64,000 bases of DNA, taken from Xanthostigma xanthostigma. Taxonomy: Eukaryota; Arthropoda; Insecta; Raphidioptera; Raphidiidae. Position numbers and translations under genes: made by a program. Shown piece after piece: positions 21,760 to 34,170 of this stretch. The notes under the pieces were generated by a model. The model made no database searches, was not told the origin of the DNA, and was given only the letters and a program-made list of their open reading frames with translations. Position 1 is the first letter of the stretch. Every line of letters starts with the position of its first letter. Location: contig OY754468.1 in NCBI GenBank assembly GCA_963575645.1, positions 47,999,665-48,063,664 of the forward strand. The letters are read 5' to 3'.

Positions 21760-22353
21760 TCATATATATTAATACGCTAAGGTTAAGATGTTTGCCTCCC
21801 TTTTTAGAAAAAACCACACAATTTCTCCACATAAATTATATATCGTTTTACAGATAATTGCTTGCTCTACTGACATCGACAACTAAAAAAATTATTATTG
21901 CTTCTGTTTTTGTAAATTAATTAAAATACAGCAACGCTGAACAACGTCTGCCATCTGACGGCTTTAATTTTGAAACAACGTCAACACTTCGATCTGTCAT
22001 CTGACCTTCATATTGTAACACAACAGACACAATACTGCATACTGCCATCTGACGGTTTTAATTTTGAAACAGCGAGCAACGCTGAACAACGTCACAGCAA
22101 TGCTGCATGATGCCATCTGACGGCTTAGCTCAACGCTTTTGCTACTTGCGCCTCTATATGACAATTTTAGTAAAATATTTCTTCGATCTGTCATCTGATC
22201 TTCATATTGTAATACAACTAAAAGAAGAACGTTATAAGCAGTGTGCAAAATTAGAAACGAATTGAATACCTGCAATCATATTTAAAAAATAATTTCGTAA
22301 AGTGATAATTATTATACTTATTTAGTGCGAATAATTCGCACAGGTCACACTAG
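21760..22353 (+). mobile_element. Helitron family 2, copy 2
   Basis: Begins A/TCATATATATTAATACGC and ends with the GTGCGAATAATTCGCAC hairpin, AGGTCACA and CTAG/T. Closely similar to the copies at 18530 and 57623. Confidence 0.85.
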
Positions 22354-22918
22354 TTTAATATAATTTAAATAGTTCAGGGAATTTATTTTTCAAAATCGAG
22401 AAAGTAAAGTTTAAAAATGGAGAAAGTAAGAAGAGAGGAACTTCCTGCTTTCTCCATTTTTAAAAAATCCAAAAATCTGTCAGCTATTGCTTACATTTAG
22501 CTTCACACGACAATAGTCAGTGAATGAATAAATGTGATCAGTTTTCGTTTTCGACGAGTCATTATAGTTTTTCGAGAATGCGCGGTGCGTAGGCTTAATA
22601 ATAGCGGGAACGCATATGGTCGACCCGGCGCCGATAATGATAACAAGTTAACAATTGACGTGATTGGGCTGTTGTTTATTTGAACTGTCATTCTCTCAGC
22701 CACGAAACATCGTATACGCAATGCACGTGTGTTTTTTTAACTATTTTGTGGACGTGTGGATAAATCATCCGGCAATCTGATTTTCAGGACTGATTATTTG
22801 TATACCTTGGAGTTCACTGCACGAGATGTATTTTAATCTAAACGAATTATGTGCAGAAGCGGAACTCTGGCAGAAGCGGACCTACTGTATATTTGCAATT
22901 CATTTCGTGGAGAGGTAC

Positions 22919-23449
22919 AATACGCGCCACGAATCTAAAAGGCTCGGAAGTTAGATGCAAATGCGGGCTTGCGCTTGTACAGTCTGTTGAAAAACTACAA
23001 ACTCGCAACTCATAAAAACTAAAATAGCAATAACAACTTGACAAAAGCGTACTCGACTGTACTTTAAAGCAGGAAAGCGACACAGTGACAAAGGCAACGA
23101 GCGATCACGGCCAATCACCGACGAGCGCACGTTCCGTTCAGGTAGCTAGGAGGTGGTGGGAGTATCAACGGCTCTAAAATGTGCCTTTGCGACGCTGTTT
23201 GTGACTAACTTCCGAACCTTTTAGATCCGTGGCGCGTATTTTTTTTTTTATTTAGAATAGAAAATACACAAGACAAAAATACAATATATAAACAAAAAAG
23301 AAAGAAGAAAAACAAGAAAAAAAACTAGTGCAACGTTAAGTTATTAGCACTAATGTAAGGTAAGTATATGACAGTTAAGGTAAGTGATTATATTTTATTA
23401 GTAAAGTTTGTTAGGTGGAGGAATTCTAATAATATTCGTGGCGCGTATT
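22919..23449. mobile_element. GCGCC-ended MITE (family E) copy 1, interrupted by a retroposon
   Basis: Ends AATACGCGCCACGAATCT and AGATCCGTGGCGCGTATT enclose about 320 bp shared with four other copies. In this one the right end is split by the insertion at 23241-23436. Confidence 0.85.
23241..23436 (-). mobile_element. retroposon with oligo(A) tail and 13-bp TSD
   Basis: CGTGGCGCGTATT occurs at 23228-23240 and again at 23437-23449. The insert begins with a T-run on the plus strand, so it is an oligo(A)-tailed minus-strand retroposon of 196 bp. No A/B boxes or RT motifs are recognisable; it may be a short SINE or a truncated LINE tail. Confidence 0.75.
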
Positions 23450-25295
23450 ATATCTCTGTAAGGTGTATGGGGTCTGACAAAAGCGGAACCATTTGTTTTC
23501 GTAGGTTTTCCTAGCTACAAAAATGATCATTAATTAAATAAGAAACTGAAAAATAGACTAGTAGGTAAATAATTAATTAAGAAAAAATTGGATGTGATTT
23601 TTTTATCAAGTCTATGGTTCCAGCCTGCCACGTAATTTTTGTAGTCAATAGGAAGCAAGATTATCCAAGTTAAAACCTTAATTGATTTTACTATATCACC
23701 AAAATTGTTTCTCTTACGAATAAAAGTCATCATATCTTTTTTGTAGGAAATTCCCTAAGCTACAAATGTGATAAATAATATTTTTTCTGTAAAAGTGATC
23801 GTTAACGATTCACGAAAAACTGTTTATTATTTGACCCCGCGTGAAATTTTTGAGGCATTCGGATTGATGGATACCTACTTTTTAACATTTTGTTTAAAAC
23901 CACAATATCAAGGTTCATTTCAAAATCTAGCTTTCCGGGAATTCCGAAATTGGGCCTTCTTTTCATCCAACTGAAACATCCTATCTACTAAATCGAGAAC
24001 CAGTCAACCGATTTGAAAAATTATTTCGTTTTTTGACTGCGTCTATTTTTTAAGGTCACCAACAGGTAGGGCTATTTGGGATCACTACCTATTAATATTT
24101 TTAATTTATTGTTTTTACAATAATAAATTGAAAATATACTCTTATCAGTTGTCAAATTAAAATCTGGTAACTGGAAACGCCATATAATCAACGGTTTCGC
24201 AATATTCTCGGTTATTTTCAAGCTCAGCACTGCGTCTTGTCAAGGGTTAGTGGTTAACATCACCTATCAACGCTGCACTTTAATTCTAATTCTAAACTAG
24301 AACGTTATAATACTCGAAATGTAAAGTTTACATAGCCGGAACAATCGAATGAAAACAGAGTTAGATGATCTCAATATCGCCAACGTTCCATATTGTCGTT
24401 CTGAATCCACATCCCAATACGCAATAGTCCAGCACGGCGTTTATTATATTTCAACGGAATAATAGACAGTCGGAAAACAAAAGAATGCAATAAGTGTCTC
24501 GGGAAAATCTTATGAAAAACAATCAAACTGTGAACTTAGTTGAATAATCATCAAAGTCCAAACCGAAAAATACGTTTTTTTTATACAGGTTCGGCAAAGG
24601 TTCGAAATTTCTTGATGGGTAGGTTTTCGTGAAAGAAGTTTCGAACAAAAGTTGCTCAACTTGAATGGTGAAATCGTTTGCACACAAAACTCACTCTCAC
24701 CCCCCCGCAGAAGGTGGGGGTGAATCTAAAATTTCAAATGGCAATCCACATTTTCTCACGGATTATGATTATCCGAAGAGAAATATCAAACTTTTGTCCA
24801 AAAATTTTTTATCCTTGGTGATTAAAAGTCTAAATGAAAAAAGATACTTTAATAATGTGTGAATTAAAATTAATTGACGTTTGTCTGATGTTTTAAAATA
24901 GTTGACTGTGTTTAAGAACTACTACTGTTATAGGTATTCATTTAAATCCAATTTACATTTTAATGTTTTGTTTATCGTATTTAAATTAAAAAATAAATTA
25001 TAGTCCGCCCTAAACAAGATAAAAAGATCTCTCAAATCTTTTAATTGACGCAGGCACAAAAAACTTATCTGTTATTCAAAGCTATAACATTGACTGCTCG
25101 CTTTGTATCGCTTCACTATCTGTCTATAGTTGAATAATTAGAACAGATTGGCTTTGTTCGTCGAAAGAAAAAAAAAACAGATGTTGTTTTTACAATCGAA
25201 TCCTTCTATCCAGCGCTTATCGAGGCCTCTGTAATTTCAATTTATTTATTTATTTCAATTTTTGGTTAAAATTTTCGATTATAGTTCTTATAGAG
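23450..25295. other. no gene recognised
   Basis: AT-rich sequence without a repeat match elsewhere in the window. Short frames only. A G/C-rich hairpin around CACCCCC...GGGGGTG is at about 24698-24722. Confidence 0.5.
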
Positions 25296-25833
25296 CAGTG
25301 ATTTCCAAAGTGGTCTCTATCGACCCCCAGGGGTCGACGACAACTTGCAAGGGGTCCATGTCAGCGAGAAAAAAAATTGGGGGTCCATGAAATGAAAATG
25401 AGGGTCAACGATAGTGAATCTCCTAACCAAAAAAAGAAACAAACTGGACATCGTTAACCGAAGAGATTTAAGATTAAATCTAACTAAATTGATGCCAAAT
25501 GTTGAAAATTTATTATTAAAGCATCAGGTTCATCCCTCACACTAAAAGCATTTATTGTTTGTTTAGTTATTTTATGTAACAGAAAGTAAATTTTAATTTG
25601 ATTCGTTTAATTTGAATCTAATTAATAAATGTATAAAACTAAACATTTCACACTACATTTCACTACCGTTATAAATTTAAATCGTTCAAAGTGAGTAGCA
25701 CTATACCGGTTGTCAAAAATACATTTGAAATTAATGAATTTGCAAAAAATCAATATCAGATAAGCAGGGGGTCTACCCAAAACCGAAAAACATGGCAAGT
25801 GGGCTACGAGACAAAAAAGTTTGGGGACCTCTG
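25296..25833 (+). mobile_element. hAT element, Charlie-like ends, copy 2
   Basis: Starts CAGTGATTTCCAAAGTGG and ends with the complement of CAGAGGTCCCCAAACT. The flanks are TTATAGAG (25288-25295) and TTATAGGG (25834-25841), an 8-bp duplication with one difference. Inverted relative to copy 1. Confidence 0.88.
25459..25545 (+). pseudogene. C-terminal end of a hAT transposase
   Basis: 28 codons and a stop read RRDLRLNLTKLMPNVEN and end KHQVHPSH. A final DLRL-L-...-P...L..HQ..PSH segment is typical of the dimerisation-domain end of SCAND3/ZBED-like hAT transposases. The rest of the gene is deleted. Confidence 0.65.
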
Positions 25834-26269
25834 TTATAGGGGGATATAACAATGAGAGCGTCCCAAGATGGTAAATTATCAAGTTATCGTTTTTTCCAGG
25901 TTTAGAGTCGGGTACCTGAGTACTCGGTTATATACGGATACTGGTAGCTATTTCTAATTGTCATTTCTCAGATCTTACAAATCTGTTGGGTGTGTGTGAG
26001 GAACCTCTCACAAGTTTATTATGGTTATTAGTTACCCAGAGAGAACGCTTTATCCTCCGACCTCCTGGCCTGGTGGTAAAAGGTAAAAAAAACAGGTCCG
26101 GAACATTGAGGACCGGTTACATAAAAAACTTCAGCAATTCGTTCAGCTTAGATTGTGTATCTATACCTTAACTATAATCATTAAAAAACCTCTTTTATTT
26201 AATAAAAGGCAATAACTGCCAGGATTAGCTGGGCCTAGTCCCATTTAAATTGAATTTTGTAATAATAAT

Positions 26270-26361
26270 TAATATTATTTTATTCAACATATTTATTAAC
26301 GTAAGTTTGTAACATTAATATTATTTAATTCAACATATTTATTAATTTAAGTTTTTTAACA
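26270..26361 (+). repeat. tandem duplication, period 46 bp
   Basis: AATATTATTTTATTCAACAT at 26271 recurs with one change at 26317. Two diverged units. Confidence 0.75.
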
Positions 26362-26610
26362 TGAACACTACTTCCTAGTTCATACGCCCCGCTGCCATCT
26401 TTGCTCTGTTTTTTTACATGACCACCGAGGTACACCAGTGGCGGCGTGGCTTTTTTAAGACGTGGTGTTACAATTTGTTATTAGTTATTACAAATTGTTA
26501 ACAAACGCTGATGTTCAATTATATCAGTATTGTCAGTATGTTCACAGTAGACTTTTCCACTGCCAGTGCAGTCAAGGGCCTGTATCCTCTTTTCTCACGC
26601 GACTGTGTTA

Positions 26611-26954
26611 TCTAAATATGTAAAATTCTCGTGTCACAATTTTGGCCGCGCTAGTCTCCGAAACCACTGAACCGATTTTAATGAAATTTTGTAAACGTGT
26701 CTTGCTTGGTGCAACTTACGCTATAGGATAGTTTTTATATTTTGTACAAAATTACGGTGTTTTCTCAAAAAAACTGATAGAATTTACTCAAAGCTATTAG
26801 CTCAGAGGCAAACATAAAAAACTATTTTAGTGCCATGTACTGACATCTGTTAGAATTTGTTCAAAGCTATTAGTTTAGATGCCGAGCCGCAAACGAAATA
26901 CATTTTGCAGAATTATGTGTATAGCACCCGGGTGAAACCGGGACGGACCGCTAG
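26611..26954 (+). mobile_element. Helitron family 3, copy 1
   Basis: Starts TCTAAATATGTAAAATTCTC and continues into the CTCCGAAACCACTGAACCGA motif typical of insect Helitron 5' regions. Ends CACCCGGGTGAAACCGGGAC, then GGACCG and CTAG followed by T. Confidence 0.75.
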
Positions 26955-27010
26955 TATTCTATAAAAAAAGTCCGCGATAGCATACGAGTAGTTATATTGT
27001 CTGTCTCTAA

Positions 27011-27564
27011 CAGCGTTGCCAGTTTTTTTCTTGCCAAGTCGGGATTTTGGAACTCTTTGAGTGAAAACGGCGGGATTCTTTCGTCGATACGGAACATAGT
27101 AAAAAAACGTATATAATCAGAAGTTTTCAAATACCTTTTTATTTGAATTAAAATTACGTTTACGTGACAATAGATAGAAAAAATAGCCATAGAAAATGTA
27201 TTTAAATAAAAATATAATATTTTAAATCAGATTTACTCTATCGTTAAATAGTTGAGTCTTATCTTATTCGTCTTCATAATAAAAAAAAAAAACAGAAATC
27301 AAAATCACAAAGTTTATTCATTAGAAAAATATGGCGTTTCAAACAATAGTCTGTGGAGTGAGTGTTACAAATTGCAACTTACAATAAGAGAATAATTATT
27401 TATAAGAAATACTTATTCATGATATTTCTGTAAAGATTTAACTTCTTTTAAAGTTATCCATGAGTTATCCCCGAAAAGCGGGACTGAGCCTGTCCCGCGC
27501 GGGACATTTATTTTGATTTAAAAATCGGGACGTCCCGCCAAAATCGGGACGTCTGGCAACGCTG
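27011..27564. mobile_element. hAT MITE (CAGCGTTGCCAG ends), copy 1
   Basis: Ends CAGCGTTGCCAG and CTGGCAACGCTG are flanked by GTCTCTAA (27003-27010) and GTATCTAA (27565-27572). The subterminal region has GTCCCGCGCGGGAC. It is closely related to the copy at 37093 in the opposite orientation. Confidence 0.88.
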
Positions 27565-28032
27565 GTATCTAATATACATATAATATACAAATCCGGGTGA
27601 AGTCGTACCGGGCTGCTGTCTTATTTTAGAATATTTTCTATTGATTTTAATAATTGAAATATTTTTTCTCTATAGTAAAATGATAAACCTATTACGATAT
27701 TTGTTTCAATTTACATTTTTATTGCTTATACTATATACAAAGATTTGACATACGTACATTATTTACGTACAAAAGTGGGTTTGACAACTGCATTCGACCA
27801 AGGAGATCAAAAAACCCTCACACAATAATATATCGAAGAGTCAAGAGAATCTCGCCTCCATCCAGTACAAAGGGCACGTCCTGTGGCTATATCTGATGAC
27901 CTCGCCGCTGCAGAGCTGAGTGATTGTGCCGCTTGACGTGATCCAGGTTCGGACTCGCCCAATAGACTGCTTTGTGGAACTTCTATAGTGGCGGTAATGA
28001 CTCGATTTGTAGATTGCCAACTTATATCCGTA

Positions 28033-28653
28033 CTAGCGGTCCCGTCCGGTTTCACCCGGGTGTAAAAGAACGAATGGGGAAGGGAGGAACATGAGTACAC
28101 ACATTCATCTTAGTTAACCGAGATGAATGTTGTGTCCAAATTTCATGATGATCGGAGTTACCGTTCAAAAGCTTTTGTCGATAAAAAGCAGTATTTATAC
28201 TTTTTTTAACTAATATATTATATTTTTTTAATTAATTAAATAAAATTAAAATAAATTTAAATGTAAGCCTTAGAAGAAAGCAATGTAGAAAAAAAAATAA
28301 AAATATATTCGCCTTCCGTAGGGCTCGAACTCACGACCCTGATATTGACAGTCGTGTGCTCTACCGATTGAGCTAGCCGGCGTTGTATTCTGGCAACGCT
28401 AATATGAGTATATTTAGTTAGTGCATTTCACCTGAGTAGAAGCTTATTTTTGAGATACATTTTGCAACATTTTTCATTAAAGCTCCGCTCCTAATGGTCG
28501 TAGCGTAATATTATATAGCCTATCCCTATAGCCTTCCTCGATAAATGGGCTATCCAACAAAAAAAATTTTTTTTTCAATTTGAACCAGTAGTTTCTGAGA
28601 TTAGCGCGTTCAAACAAACAAACAAACTCTTCAGCTTTATATATTAGTATAGA
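28033..28653 (-). mobile_element. Helitron family 1, full-length non-autonomous copy
   Basis: Minus strand: 5' TCTATACTAATATATAAAGC, then GAAGAGTTTGTTTGTTTG, then GGATAGCCCATTTATCGAGG, a tRNA-Lys-derived segment, and a 3' end with ACCCGGGTGAAACCGG, then GACGGGACCG and CTAG. This is the best-preserved copy of the family here. Confidence 0.85.
28310..28382 (-). pseudogene. tRNA-Lys-derived sequence in a Helitron
   Basis: 73 bases match the layout of insect tRNA-Lys (GGCTAGCTCAATCGGTAGAG and GTCGTGAGTTCGAGCCC). The anticodon loop reads CTGTCAA, so the nominal anticodon is GTC, and the anticodon stem does not pair. It is a tRNA-derived passenger and not a functional gene. Confidence 0.7.
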
Positions 28654-29330
28654 TTTACCCGACGTTACCTGGTAATAACACTCCCCTGTTACGAGTTATA
28701 GGACTAAAACAATTCCACATATTTTATCTAGGGATTCGTGCCAGTCAAAAGAAAGTTTCTGGCAAGGAGCACATCGTGAGGAGTCAGAATATGTCGAATG
28801 AATTGTTTACTGGCTGTTTCACGGTTTATATGTACCAGCAACAAAACTGTTCTAGTTCGTGGTGAAAAATATTTATTTACAATAGTGAAACGTTAACGAA
28901 ACAAATAAACAAAAAAACTAAAATCACTTCTCTATGACGTAACTGAAACAAAACAACAAATTTTAACTAATAAAACATAAGAATAAGTAATAAAGAATTC
29001 AATGTCACTATTTATGTACACAAAATATTTACAACACAGGAACCCACCAAAAATTTATTTAGCACACTTATGTATTAACTATATACAGTACATTTATTTA
29101 TTTATCTCAGCAGTTACGTCAGTACTGTTCACGGTACTGACTGTCAATTTATGTCACAACTATTTGTCGATTGTAAACTCGATCAAGCACAAAGTATGAC
29201 TCCTCTCTACTGAGATATCGCGGTGGTATATATATATACCCGCTGGATAGTTCTTTCTTTTTCTTGCATTCATTGTTGTTTGGAATTTGGCAACAAAGCC
29301 TTTTTTTACCTACGCATATTGTTATTGTTT
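28654..29330. other. no gene recognised
   Basis: AT-rich sequence with short frames. Nothing matches other parts of the window. Confidence 0.45.
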
Positions 29331-29426
29331 GAACAATCAATCCGATTGTTGTCCCATAACAATCTGTGCATCATTGTTAGAACAACAAGCCGATTGTTGT
29401 CGCGCAACAATCTGTGTCATTGTTAG
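29331..29426 (+). repeat. two tandem hairpin units (GATTGTTG...CAACAATC)
   Basis: CCGATTGTTGTC...AACAATCTGTG occurs twice with a period of about 50 bp. Each unit can form a 7-8 bp stem. Confidence 0.6.
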
Positions 29427-29777
29427 AAAGACCAAGACTTCCCCTCTGTTTTCAATACAAAATATTTCTCTTCAAAATACATGATACAAAAATTCCTTCC
29501 GTGTACATACTTATACTTTTGTAATTTCACATAATAAACTGCATGTGTACACATTGCAAGTCGCTATGCAATAAAAAAACACGCTTTATACAATATATTA
29601 TATTGTGGAATATTTATACAGTTTGTCACAAAACACACGCAATTTGCTATGCAACACGACCAAATGTAAGGAAAATAGTAATAAAATAGTCGTAATAAGT
29701 CATATTACGACATCATGATTAAAGCCACCAAGTTTTAACAGTCACACGAGCCGCGATACCATTTCGCACGAGATATC

Positions 29778-30090
29778 CAGTAGAACCTCTTTAAATCGAT
29801 CCTCGATAAGTCGAAAACCTCCAAAACTCGAAAATAATGTTTTGTTTCCTTCCCTTCAAGCCTCAAAGTCTCCATTACTCGAAATCTCAACCTTCTATAG
29901 GTTGAAATAATCCGTGAATCCCTACAAGCCATTTCGGTACATATTTTCCCTCCATAACTCGAATAAATAAATTTGCAACTCAAAATTAGTTAGAATGAAT
30001 CTTAACTTCTAGGTACAAGTCTAATATTTCCTTTCGAGTCTAAAACCTTCATAAATCTAAAACTCTATAACTCGAGTATCTTGAATGTGT
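29778..30090. mobile_element. pogo/Tigger-like end fragment
   Basis: Starts CAGTAGAACCTCTTTAAATC next to TA-containing sequence, followed by repeated AACTCGA / AAGTCGA words. CAGTAGAACCTC with a run of TCGA words is how many pogo/Tigger termini look. No transposase remains. Confidence 0.45.
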
Positions 30091-30475
30091 GGGGAAACCA
30101 ATTCCAAAAAATATATTAGAAGTATGTTAAAACACTTTCGTTTAATGATTAAATCTGTAAAGTTTTGAGAATAATCAAATTTTAGTTGTATTTCATAGTG
30201 AAAATTGTTCTATATCAATGAATGAGAGAAAAAGAAATGATTTTAGTTTTGAGTACATTTTTGAAAAATTGAATTTTGAAAGTTTTAAATTTTAATACGT
30301 GAGTTAAAACAACATCACTATCATAAGTTATTCCAAAATTCCTCACCGTTTTTGTCAAATATGATCTATAACTAAAAATTTTTGAAGTTCGACTGACAGA
30401 GGTATACGACATTTTTTTAAGCATCTCCTGTAAAATAGCTACTTTTCACTTCATTTTCAAATAATAGTTTTTTAA

Positions 30476-31188
30476 GAAGGTTGATGCGTTACAGTCCCAA
30501 TCAAAAGTAAGTCGAATTCTAAATCGGAACTTTTTCAGAATAATTTTTTACAAAAGGTTATAAGTCGATGATACCAATAAATTATTGTCATAAAGGCATA
30601 AATAAATAATTTTTTTAATATTAATTAATTATTTCAGTATTTTACTTAATGGACTAACTTTTGAATTTTTTGTACAAAGTTAGGTTGGAAAAAATAAATT
30701 TATGTAAATATCTGTATTTTACATATTTTTTGCAGTAAATAATTAAAAAAAGCAATTAGAAGTAATAAAAATTAAAATTAGATCATTAAAAAGTTGAAAA
30801 TTCAGTTAAAATTGTTGAAATTGTAAAGATTAAAAGTCCATAATCAAAAAGTGCTAAGGTTTAATAATTTTTTTTATTGATTAAAAGTCTCCTAATTAAA
30901 TTGTAAAAAATATTAAAATATGCGTAAGACATCAATGCTTTACATAGTTAGTTTTCGGAACTGCTGACATTATTTGGTTATTTGCAAAAAATTAAAATGT
31001 ACCTACCGTTTGCATGCTAGGTTGACATGTTTTCCATAAGACTACATGTAAAAGTTTTTTTTAATTTTTAACTTTATAAATCTCCTAATGATTTTGGATT
31101 TTTTACAGAAAATTTTCTCATAAAAAATCTATTAAAAAAACTTTATTTCAGATTTTTTTCATTATCTTCGTAAAACGGCTCAACCTCC
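30476..31188. mobile_element. TTAA-flanked element, copy 2
   Basis: TTAA at 30472-30475 and 31189-31192. It is the reverse complement of 4371-5070 along its length, with small indels. Ends GAAGGTTGATGCG and CAACCTCC. Confidence 0.8.
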
Positions 31189-31643
31189 TTAAACTCTAAT
31201 TTTATCACATTGAAGCTGACACCAAACGCACCTATTATGTTGCATATACTTTGACTCATACGGTATGTCCTCAAGCGAACAATGCATATAATCAGCGCGC
31301 AGCGCAAATCAAAAATAACAGTTAACCAGTATATTGAAATGTCAATCATATAAAATATTACAATATAATTTAATTATTTGTTAGATTATATTGAAATAAA
31401 AATTACATAATCAATCAAAAGTAGGCCGAAAAATCATGTATCTATTAAAGTTCATGAAAAAAGTGAAAACAAATACTCGTATGCTTGCGAAATAAAAAAA
31501 AGAAGAATGAAGACCTTGACATAACCTCAATTGACAAGTCAATGTGACGTAATAATAAATATACAAATCTTTGATGCTAGCATTTTTTATTCATTATTGA
31601 TTTAAGCTTATTTAAAAAAAATATTTTGACGTGAATCACCAAT

Positions 31644-32190
31644 CTTATAAATTGATGAAACACCGGCTGCATGCACGAAAAAGTGTAACGTTCCTAACGT
31701 TCCTAACGTTCGTAACGTTCCGCCTGACCCTGTGCGTGCTTTTCTCGAAAACGGCCCTAACGATTTGGATGAAATTTACATAAAAGGGATTTTGTGGGGC
31801 AAAAAATCCTTTTAGCTAGGTCTCATCTCTCGAAAAAATCGTTTTCATACAAATTTTATCATTATAAAAATCAATTTTTTGACGTATAAAAATACTTAAA
31901 TATTGTAAGTAGGTTTTGGAATTTTATATAAACAGTGAAACAATTGTTTTCAAAATATTATGACAATTAATATTTGAGACTTAAAATAAATACGAAAGAA
32001 AGAAAGTTAAAAAAAACAATTATAGGTGGTGAGTATTTTAATACATAAAATTAACCTAAATTTGAAGCGAAAGATGCAATATCATAGATTCGAATTATTA
32101 TAATTATTATATGTAGAATTTAGGTTATGTATTACGGAATACGTTATCACGTAAAACTATCGTCCGTAAACCGACTTTACAGACAACCAA
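31644..32190 (-). repeat. GATAACGT-family repeat, copy 2, interrupted
   Basis: The left part (TATAAATTGATGAAACACCG to CCCTGTGCGTGC, about 31644-31740) and the right part (32120-32190, GTATTACGGAATACGTTATC and onward) belong to one family member, separated by about 380 bp of unrelated AT-rich DNA. Confidence 0.6.
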
Positions 32191-32791
32191 TTTTTTTTTA
32201 CTTTTTAGTTCGATATAAAGCGTGTTTTTTAGTTTTTTTTAAACTATATTTATTTTTTTAACTTCGGTGCTCTTGATATTATTAATTCGACCCTGTTTAA
32301 GAATCGAATCTAATTCTAAACAGCATAATTAAAAAAAAAGAATCTTGTTTTTAATATAAGAAAGAGACGATTGTTTTCAGTAGTAAACAAAAACACGCAT
32401 TTGTTTTTATATAAAAATGTATTTATTAATATATATACGGTGCGTCAGAAAGTTCTACACAAAATTGATGGATATGATTATTTTTTTATTCGACATATTA
32501 TATTTAAAGGACTGCCATAAATTAAAAAAATGTGAGCCGTCGTGACTCGCGGGACGCCCGGCAGGTGTGGAATATCTAAATTTATTTATATACCTACATA
32601 TTTTTTTAGAACATGTTGTTTAGATTTAGACATACATTCTCGCGCTACCATCTAACGAAATTCTGGTAACTAAATTACACGTAACGGAATCACAACTTTG
32701 AGCCTCACGCAATGAACAGCATCATTTTTCCGTTTTTACTCCCATCCAAACGCGCCAGTATATGTTTCACATCGTAACGCCCATAGAGACA

Positions 32792-33560
32792 GACGTTTGT
32801 TTGTGCTCATTGGATTCAGCGTGTTTTTTTGCTGTAAGCCTGATGATTTTGCAAAAGTTCCGACAGATTTCGGTTTTCGTTAAATATCCCATTTTTTTAA
32901 AGGGGTATGCCTTAAAAAAATTGCAAAAATCGAACTCCTTAATATACTTTTGAAATTGAGAATGCTTATACAGAAAAAATTGCGCTGAATTCAATGGGCG
33001 TAAGCAAGCGTCTGTATCTCATTTAGTTTGGAAACTACGGCCATTCGAAGGTTTTATACAATTTTCTGAAAACTGTAAACTCAACTTCTAAACCAAAAGA
33101 CATACAGACGTTTGTTTGTGCTTATTGGATTCAGCACGTTTTTTTCTATAAGCGTGATGATTTTGCAAAAGTTCCGACAGATTTCGGTTTTCGTTAAATA
33201 TCCCATTTTTTTAAAGGGGTATACCTATCTTGCAAAAAAATGCAAAAATCGAATTCTTTAATATATTTTTGAAATTGAGAATGCTTACAGAAAAAATTAC
33301 GCTGAATTCAATGAGCGTAAGCAAAAGTTTGTATCTTGTTTGGTTTGGAAACTACGGGCATTCGAAGGTTTTATACGATTTTTTGAAAACTATAAACTCA
33401 AATAACTTCTAAACCAAAAGACATACAGACGTTTGTTTGTGCTCGTTGGATTCAGCACGTTTTTTTCTTTAAGCGTGATGATTTTGCAAAAGTTCCGAGT
33501 GATTTCTGTTTTCGTCAAAAATCACATTTTTTTAAAAAAAACTAAAAAACACGCTTTATA
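32792..33560 (+). repeat. tandem array, period about 318 bp (2.4 units)
   Basis: GACGTTTGTTTGTGCT starts at 32792, 33107 and 33428. Each unit contains TTTTGCAAAAGTTCCGACAG and GAAACTACGGCCATTCGAAG or a close variant. A further dispersed segment of the same repeat lies at 40790-41170. Confidence 0.8.
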
Positions 33561-33870
33561 TCGAACTAAAAAGTAAAAAATATTTTTTTTTAAATAAGCT
33601 TAAAACAGTAATGAATAAAAAAAAAATAGTATTATTGTGAAAAAAGCGCGGGGCGCTCGATGTACGAAAATGTGGAACAAAGCGCCCCACGCTTTTTTCA
33701 CAAAAAAAAAGCGTGGGGCGCTCGATGTACGAAAATGTGGAACAAAGCGCCCCACGCTTTTTTCACAATTATACTTGTATTTTTTATTCATTATTGTTTT
33801 AAGCTTATTTTAAAAAAATTATATTTTACTTTTTAGTTTGATATAAAGCGTGTTTTTTAGTTTTTTTTTT
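33540..33870. repeat. palindrome with two GC-rich hairpin units at its centre
   Basis: Outer arms contain AAAAACACGCTTTATATCGA and a close complement at the right. In the centre GAAAAAAGCG...GGGGCGCTCGATGTACGAAA...AGCGCCCCACGC occurs twice in direct orientation (33639 and about 33703), each with its own inverted repeat. Confidence 0.7.
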
Positions 33871-34170
33871 AATAAATAATGCATTGCATCATTTTGACAT
33901 AATTTTTAGAGCCATTCTATATAATATGCACGTGTGAAGTCAAATATGTTTACGTATTTTTCATGCATGCTGTAAGACTGGGTATACTGAATATATTTAT
34001 TTAAATTTAATGCATATTGTCAAAAAATATACAATTAATAATTATTACGCTTCTTTTCTTTTTCATTTGATTGATGATCTTAAGATATTAAGTCATTAAC
34101 ACGGTGTAGATTGCTGCCTATCGTCACATGATAAACAATGTAAAATTAAATATTTAACGACAGACATTAT

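Noticed and set aside
18608-22275. A 92-codon frame kept in Helitron family 2 copies (18608-18886, 21997-22275, shortened at 57833-58054)
   Set aside because: It starts at TTG, not ATG; it lies across the repeated CCGTCAGATGGCA words; the copies are so similar in DNA that frame retention proves nothing, and the third copy has lost the start.
22847-23083. Cys/Ser-rich minus-strand frame (also at 34754-35005)
   Set aside because: It lies wholly inside the five-copy family E MITE and is broken in other copies.
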